A stretch of DNA of 27,499 nt from a virus. Numbering within the stretch: position 1 is the first letter of the stretch; every line of letters starts with the position of its first letter. The notes beneath the pieces are model-generated. The model was not told the origin of the DNA, did no database searches, and was given only the letters and a program-made list of their open reading frames with translations. A program made the position numbers and the translations under genes. Below, one piece after another: positions 24,263 through 27,499 of this stretch. The stretch spans positions 1 to 27,499 of IMG/VR virus record IMGVR_UViG_3300017765_003651. One strand, given 5' to 3'.

Positions 24263-24280
24263 TGTATATTCACATATACA
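24263..24280. promoter_or_regulatory. Palindrome in short gap before the RHH-like gene (possible operator)
   Basis: The sequence tgtatattcacatataca forms two perfect 7-base arms around a 4-base centre. It lies 13 bases before the RHH-like start, in one of the few gaps of the window. On the minus strand a TATAAAAT stretch follows, close to the ATG. RHH proteins often bind such sites near their own gene. The site is AT-rich, so a chance palindrome is quite possible. Confidence 0.35.
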
Positions 24281-24287
24281 TATATAA

Positions 24288-25283
24288 TTAATCAAAAAAC
24301 CTATGAAGATCTTTAGGAACTTCTTCACCTCTTCTTCTTGCGTGTTGAGCTGCATCTAATATCCATCCTTTAGTACTTCTAGGTAATTTAATTATTTTTG
24401 GGTTTTTTACTTGCTCCCTTAATTCTTTTAACTCATTCATTTCAGGAATTAAAGACTCAGATTCTTTAAATATTGTAGGTTCTTTTTCTTGATAAACCTC
24501 ATAATCTTTGGGATCTCTTGCAATTCCTTTTATATGTGCGAAAGCCATATTAGCCGCTACAACCATTGCAATAGCTAATGGATCAAAAACAAAAATAATT
24601 AATAACATAAACCAATTAACTATATTTTCCATTGGTTGACCTGTTAATGTAGCCATGTATTTAAGTGGGCCTAATTCACGCGCAGATTCGTTGCCTATTT
24701 GCGCATCTAACACGCGTATATCCAATACAGCTATTGAATCAGTAACTGCATTTAGGTTGATTTTTGATTCGTTTAACTGCGATTCTAATAATTTACGTTG
24801 GCGAGATGATGTTGTGGTTACTAGTTGACCTGATTCTTTATCTACATATTGTATTTGAGTAGGGTTAGCTAAAGCTGTGGTTAATTCTTTAACTGTGATT
24901 TTAAGATCGTCTCTTGATTCTATAAATCGAGTTCTTTTTTGATCAATAATAGCTACTTGTCTATCTAAAAATTCCGATTGTGTAGCTGTTTCTTGGTAAG
25001 CACCAGATAAATACCCATAAATACCCCCTGATGTAATTACCATTAATATAAAGGTTGCTATTACGAAGTAAGCTCTAAGTAGTTTATTAATTGAATCCCA
25101 ATATTGGTATAGAAGAGAAGCTACAACTAATTTTGCAGCTTCTAAAGCTCCTGCCATTATAATTACTTGAGTGCTAGCACCTGCAAATAAATGGGCTAAT
25201 CCAAATACTGAGTAAAAAGCTGCTGATGCAGACACAGATAGCGCTGATAGCGCTATTATGTAAGGGAAAATACGTTCTTTCAT
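24288..25283 (-). CDS. Multi-pass membrane protein with central coiled coil
   Basis: This 331-residue protein has hydrophobic segments at about residues 7-34 (FPYIIALSALSVSASAAFYS and on), 38-60, 70-93, and one more at about 221-247 (WFMLLIIFVFDPLAIAMVVA). Between the third and fourth is a charged region of ~125 residues with heptad-like runs (LTTALAN, QRKLLESQLNESKINLNAV). The C-terminal ~80 residues are charged and cytoplasmic-looking. No catalytic motif is visible. Such proteins occur in large phages as unknown membrane proteins. They might act in lysis control, superinfection exclusion or membrane organisation. It is separated by only three bases from the nuclease gene upstream. Confidence 0.68.
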   Translation of the reverse strand: MKERIFPYIIALSALSVSASAAFYSVFGLAHLFAGASTQVIIMAGALEAAKLVVASLLYQYWDSINKLLRAYFVIATFILMVITSGGIYGYLSGAYQETATQSEFLDRQVAIIDQKRTRFIESRDDLKITVKELTTALANPTQIQYVDKESGQLVTTTSSRQRKLLESQLNESKINLNAVTDSIAVLDIRVLDAQIGNESARELGPLKYMATLTGQPMENIVNWFMLLIIFVFDPLAIAMVVAANMAFAHIKGIARDPKDYEVYQEKEPTIFKESESLIPEMNELKELREQVKNPKIIKLPRSTKGWILDAAQHARRRGEEVPKDLHRFFD

Positions 25284-25286
25284 GGT

Positions 25287-26225
25287 TTATTTTGTTATCC
25301 CTGCATCACAATGTTCTGTATTTAAGAAAGGGCACCATCTACAGGATTTTTTACTTGCTAGTTTTTCATACGTTTTATCTACATTATACATATGAGATCC
25401 GTCAACAAATACGTCTTCTATAAATGCTCTTACGTTTTTTACCATTTTATTTTGTGTTACCTTACCACTTGATGGTTCAAACTTTTGAATTCGCGATTTC
25501 ATTATTGGGTATGGTGGGTTATCTGGTACCTTACGTTTTACAATAAAATATCTAACATCAATATTTTCTACAGGAACATTATACTGTTCTGCAAAATATT
25601 TTTTATAAATTACCATTTGGGATGTTTTGAGTTTATTTTCTTTATCCCATTTACCCCAACCTCTAGTTGATGTTTTAATATCCCAAATTACTACTTTATG
25701 GGTTGTTTCATCAAACATTACAAGGTCAAGTTTACCCATTAATTTTACATTTGGATAATCTTCATGTGGTGCAATTAGTATAGGCATTTCAATACCTAAT
25801 AATTTCCATCCGTGTTTTTGAAAATGTTCTTGTCTGTGGCGTAAGAAAAAATCAATAATATTTAAACCATCGTTTGTAAATTCTATTAATTCTTTTTTAG
25901 TAGCAAAATTTTCACCTAACTTATCAGCGTCTGCTTTATATAATTCCATAAAGCGCTTTTGAAAATCAGCTTGTGCATCAAATTCATCTGCTGCTTGTTG
26001 GTTTTTATTATACATTAACTCCATATACTCTTGGAGGGTTTCATGCATTGCAGTACCAAATGATAAGTGAATTGATGGTGGTTGCTTCATTTTATCAATA
26101 TACATTAACTTCCATTTATGTGGGCATTCAGACCATAATGATAATTGTGTATAAGATATATTTTTAGCAATTGCCCAGTTCATTTCTGGAACCCTAGCAT
26201 TTTGAACATTTTCTATAATATTCAT
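25287..26225 (-). CDS. PD-(D/E)XK (Cas4/RecB-type) nuclease with Fe-S-type cysteines
   Basis: This 312-residue protein opens SYTQLSLWSECPHKWKL, the start of RecB-type nuclease domains. GTAMHETLQEY near 58 gives a conserved His. GKLDLVM at 164-170 carries the first metal Asp and WDIKTS at 181-186 the D-x-K pair of the PD-(D/E)XK site. One Cys (34) near the N-terminus plus C295, C298 and C306 near the end form the layout that holds a 4Fe-4S cluster in Cas4/AddB proteins. It should be a 5' or 3' exonuclease in DNA replication, repair or recombination. It lies in the replication block near the clamp-loader gene. Confidence 0.86.
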   Translation of the reverse strand: MNIIENVQNARVPEMNWAIAKNISYTQLSLWSECPHKWKLMYIDKMKQPPSIHLSFGTAMHETLQEYMELMYNKNQQAADEFDAQADFQKRFMELYKADADKLGENFATKKELIEFTNDGLNIIDFFLRHRQEHFQKHGWKLLGIEMPILIAPHEDYPNVKLMGKLDLVMFDETTHKVVIWDIKTSTRGWGKWDKENKLKTSQMVIYKKYFAEQYNVPVENIDVRYFIVKRKVPDNPPYPIMKSRIQKFEPSSGKVTQNKMVKNVRAFIEDVFVDGSHMYNVDKTYEKLASKKSCRWCPFLNTEHCDAGITK

Positions 26226-26587
26226 TATTTGAATTTCTTTTGTTGTACAATTTGAGCTATAATCCCATAAACGGATAAGTCTTGGAATGTATCAGTAAGT
26301 GGTTCACCTACTGTATCTGGCTCACCCAATACAACTAAGTTTTTCAAACGTTGAACTTTATCATTTAATCTAAACCATAATCCGGTTAACACTAATTTAA
26401 CATCACCATCTGTTTCTAAATTAGTACCTACATTAACATTACCAGTACCATAATTACGATGTTTTTTACAAAACATAATATATTGTTCCATCATAATTTT
26501 TTTATATTCAGCAGTCATATCCGGGTAGTTGGTTTCACACCACTCTACTGCTTTATTATCTTCTTCTGTAAATTCTAAATCAGCCAT
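26225..26587 (-). CDS. DUF1599/Nmad1-like phage protein
   Basis: This 120-residue, mostly helical protein has KHRNYGTGNV at about 37-46, then GLWFRLNDKVQRLKNLVV near 69-86, and GEPLTDTFQDLSVYGII near 94-110. This order of motifs (Gly/Tyr turn, R-L-N-D-K..R-L-K-N, then E..D.F.DL..Y) is that of DUF1599, called nucleotide modification associated domain 1. Its fold resembles MazG-type nucleotide pyrophosphatases. The function is not established. It may work on nucleotides needed for or made by phage DNA metabolism. It overlaps the small protein upstream by eight bases and the nuclease downstream by one. Confidence 0.68.
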   Translation of the reverse strand: MADLEFTEEDNKAVEWCETNYPDMTAEYKKIMMEQYIMFCKKHRNYGTGNVNVGTNLETDGDVKLVLTGLWFRLNDKVQRLKNLVVLGEPDTVGEPLTDTFQDLSVYGIIAQIVQQKKFK

Positions 26588-26831
26588 TTAATTGTTGTTC
26601 TTTATTAAAAAAACTAGAATCATTATAATATTCTTTTAGAGTATCTAATCTATCTCTAGCATCTGTTAGTTTTGATAATGCTTTACTTGCTTCCTCTAAA
26701 AAGTGTTCTGATGTATGTTCACCAATAGCTGTTGCTTTAGTAAAACACATATCTAATGCTAGTAAAGCTTCATTAATATTTGCTTCACACTCACTTTTTA
26801 AAGCCCTATATAGTCTTTCTTGATGTGTCAT
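26580..26831 (-). CDS. Small helical protein of unknown function
   Basis: The 83-residue protein is rich in Glu, Ala, Leu and Lys and predicted helical almost throughout (RLYRALKSECEANINEALLA and EEASKALSKLTDARDRLDTL), with two Cys. It probably forms a coiled coil or helical hairpin. It lies between the gp62-like gene and the DUF1599-like gene, with overlaps of 26 and eight bases, so it is very likely translated. No family is recognised. Confidence 0.65.
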   Translation of the reverse strand: MTHQERLYRALKSECEANINEALLALDMCFTKATAIGEHTSEHFLEEASKALSKLTDARDRLDTLKEYYNDSSFFNKEQQLNG

Positions 26832-27219
26832 TTTTATAATTTTTAATAATTAATTTAACTGTTTTTTTATCTAATATTTGTAAATAATCATATGCTTCTC
26901 TTATACTAACTTTAAAGTGAGTAGCCAAATATTCTGCTTTTTCTTTATCCTTTTTAGTTTTTTCTCCTTTAATCCATTTATAAAATTTAAACTTAGTTGG
27001 TAAAAGTGAATAATATAAATTAAATACTTCTTTTTGTGATAATATTTGATTTAAACCTGTAAAATTTTGAACCATATTAACTATCCCTAGATAATTAGGA
27101 TTCATACTTAAACCTTTATTTATAATAAAAACGTTAAATGATTTTTTTTCTTCATCATTAAAATCGTCCCAAGTACGTTTTTTAGTATGTAGATTTTTAA
27201 TGTGATCAAATGGATTCAT
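26806..27219 (-). CDS. Clamp-loader small subunit, T4 gp62-like
   Basis: This 137-residue protein resembles the small subunit of the T4-type sliding-clamp loader. The middle and C-terminal part lines up with T4 gp62: NKGLSMNPNYLGIVNMVQNF with its N..LS.FP...AVYAMN region, LLPTKFKFYKWIKG with its PRGKRYGKWAK, and ATHFKVSIREAYDYLQIL with its AKRYQVNTNDAINYKSIL. gp62 with gp44 loads the gp45 clamp onto primer-template DNA. It is shorter than T4 gp62 (187 residues). The match is from memory and not an alignment score. gp44 and gp45 genes are not in the window and would be expected upstream, beyond 27499. Confidence 0.7.
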   Translation of the reverse strand: MNPFDHIKNLHTKKRTWDDFNDEEKKSFNVFIINKGLSMNPNYLGIVNMVQNFTGLNQILSQKEVFNLYYSLLPTKFKFYKWIKGEKTKKDKEKAEYLATHFKVSIREAYDYLQILDKKTVKLIIKNYKNDTSRKTI

Positions 27220-27437
27220 TATTCTTTAGGTAAAAAACCTTTATTGATATGCCCACATTTTGCACAAGCAAATACTTGAATAGGAATCATAGCTTCTTGT
27301 CCTGTGGGAGATAATAAAGCTGATAATTTACGCATTTGATATACTTGTACAAATGTTTCGTTTTTACAGGATTCACAAACTTCAGCTGTTGTTTGGCTGA
27401 AATCCACATTTAACCCTGGTTGTTCTCTATTCATCAT
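27219..27437 (-). CDS. Small zinc-ribbon-like protein
   Basis: The 72-residue protein has two Cys pairs, C21-x2-C24 (CESC) and C58-x2-C61 (CAKC), separated by a 33-residue strand-rich loop. This is the layout of a zinc ribbon that binds one zinc. The first ~18 residues are polar. Zinc ribbons of this size in phages are found in transcription or DNA-handling proteins, but no family can be named. It overlaps the upstream gene's end by 11 bases and abuts the gp62-like gene. Confidence 0.7.
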   Translation of the reverse strand: MMNREQPGLNVDFSQTTAEVCESCKNETFVQVYQMRKLSALLSPTGQEAMIPIQVFACAKCGHINKGFLPKE

Positions 27438-27499
27438 TATCTCTTCTGTATTTATCTCTTATTCTTGCTTTTTCTTTTGCTTGTCTTTTTTCTACAGAC
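27427..27499 (-). CDS. C-terminal end of an upstream gene, cut by window edge
   Basis: One frame is open from the window edge to a TAG at 27427-27429 and reads VEKRQAKEKARIRDKYRRDN before it ends DE. The highly charged, helical composition and the 11-base overlap with the zinc-ribbon gene, the same spacing style as elsewhere in the window, suggest a real gene end. Only 23 residues are visible, so no function can be given. Confidence 0.45.
   Translation of the reverse strand, partial: SVEKRQAKEKARIRDKYRRDNDE

Noticed and set aside
26225-26587. MazG-type pyrophosphatase call for the DUF1599-like protein
   Set aside because: The metal-binding ExxE..ExxD pattern of MazG is not clear. The R-L-N-D-K..R-L-K-N order fits DUF1599 better.

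Overview
The window looks like part of the genome of a large, AT-rich tailed phage, probably a T4-like myovirus from an aquatic host. All supported genes lie on the minus strand, so they read from high to low coordinates. They are packed head to tail with overlaps or gaps of a few bases, and no stretch over 300 bases is empty. The phage assignment rests on a gp62-like clamp-loader subunit, a DUF1599/Nmad1-like protein, a Cas4/RecB-type nuclease, a holin-like two-helix protein and a small nuclease. No tRNA, rRNA, CRISPR array or insertion sequence was seen. The host cannot be named from the sequence.

Layout in transcription order. (1) 27499-24053 is a replication/core block: the tail end of a charged protein, a zinc-ribbon protein, gp62-like, a small helical protein, DUF1599-like, a PD-(D/E)XK nuclease with an Fe-S-type cysteine set, a multi-pass membrane protein with a coiled coil, and a ribbon-helix-helix protein with a small palindrome just upstream. 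(2) 24032-1115 is a 23-kb glycan-type block of 27 genes: glycosyltransferases, methyltransferases, two DegT/DnrJ aminotransferases, a TagF-like transferase, an SpsF-like cytidylyltransferase, two NeuB-family synthases, two short-chain dehydrogenases, a HAD phosphatase, a phosphonate module, a 2-oxoglutarate/Fe(II) oxygenase, a polysaccharide-deacetylase-like protein and a GalE-like epimerase. (3) 1115-1 holds a SNase-like nuclease, a holin-like protein, a small possibly structural protein and a truncated lysine-rich protein.

The most notable part is 9938-7051. A cytidylyltransferase fused to PEP mutase is followed directly by the two halves of phosphonopyruvate decarboxylase and then by an iron-type alcohol dehydrogenase. 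Together these are the steps PEP -> phosphonopyruvate -> phosphonoacetaldehyde -> 2-hydroxyethylphosphonate, with a built-in candidate enzyme for making a CMP-activated form. The PEP mutase half is a strong family match and its active-site residues are present. The decarboxylase and dehydrogenase are unusually short but keep their cofactor and metal residues.

As an inference, the block makes two kinds of activated building unit, a nonulosonate-like sugar (NeuB, SpsF, HAD, DegT) and a phosphonate (PepM, Ppd, ADH, cytidylyltransferase). The many transferases, including the CDP-alcohol-type TagF-like enzyme, would then attach them to a glycan on the host surface or on the virion. I know of no characterised phage with such a pathway, but I could not search.
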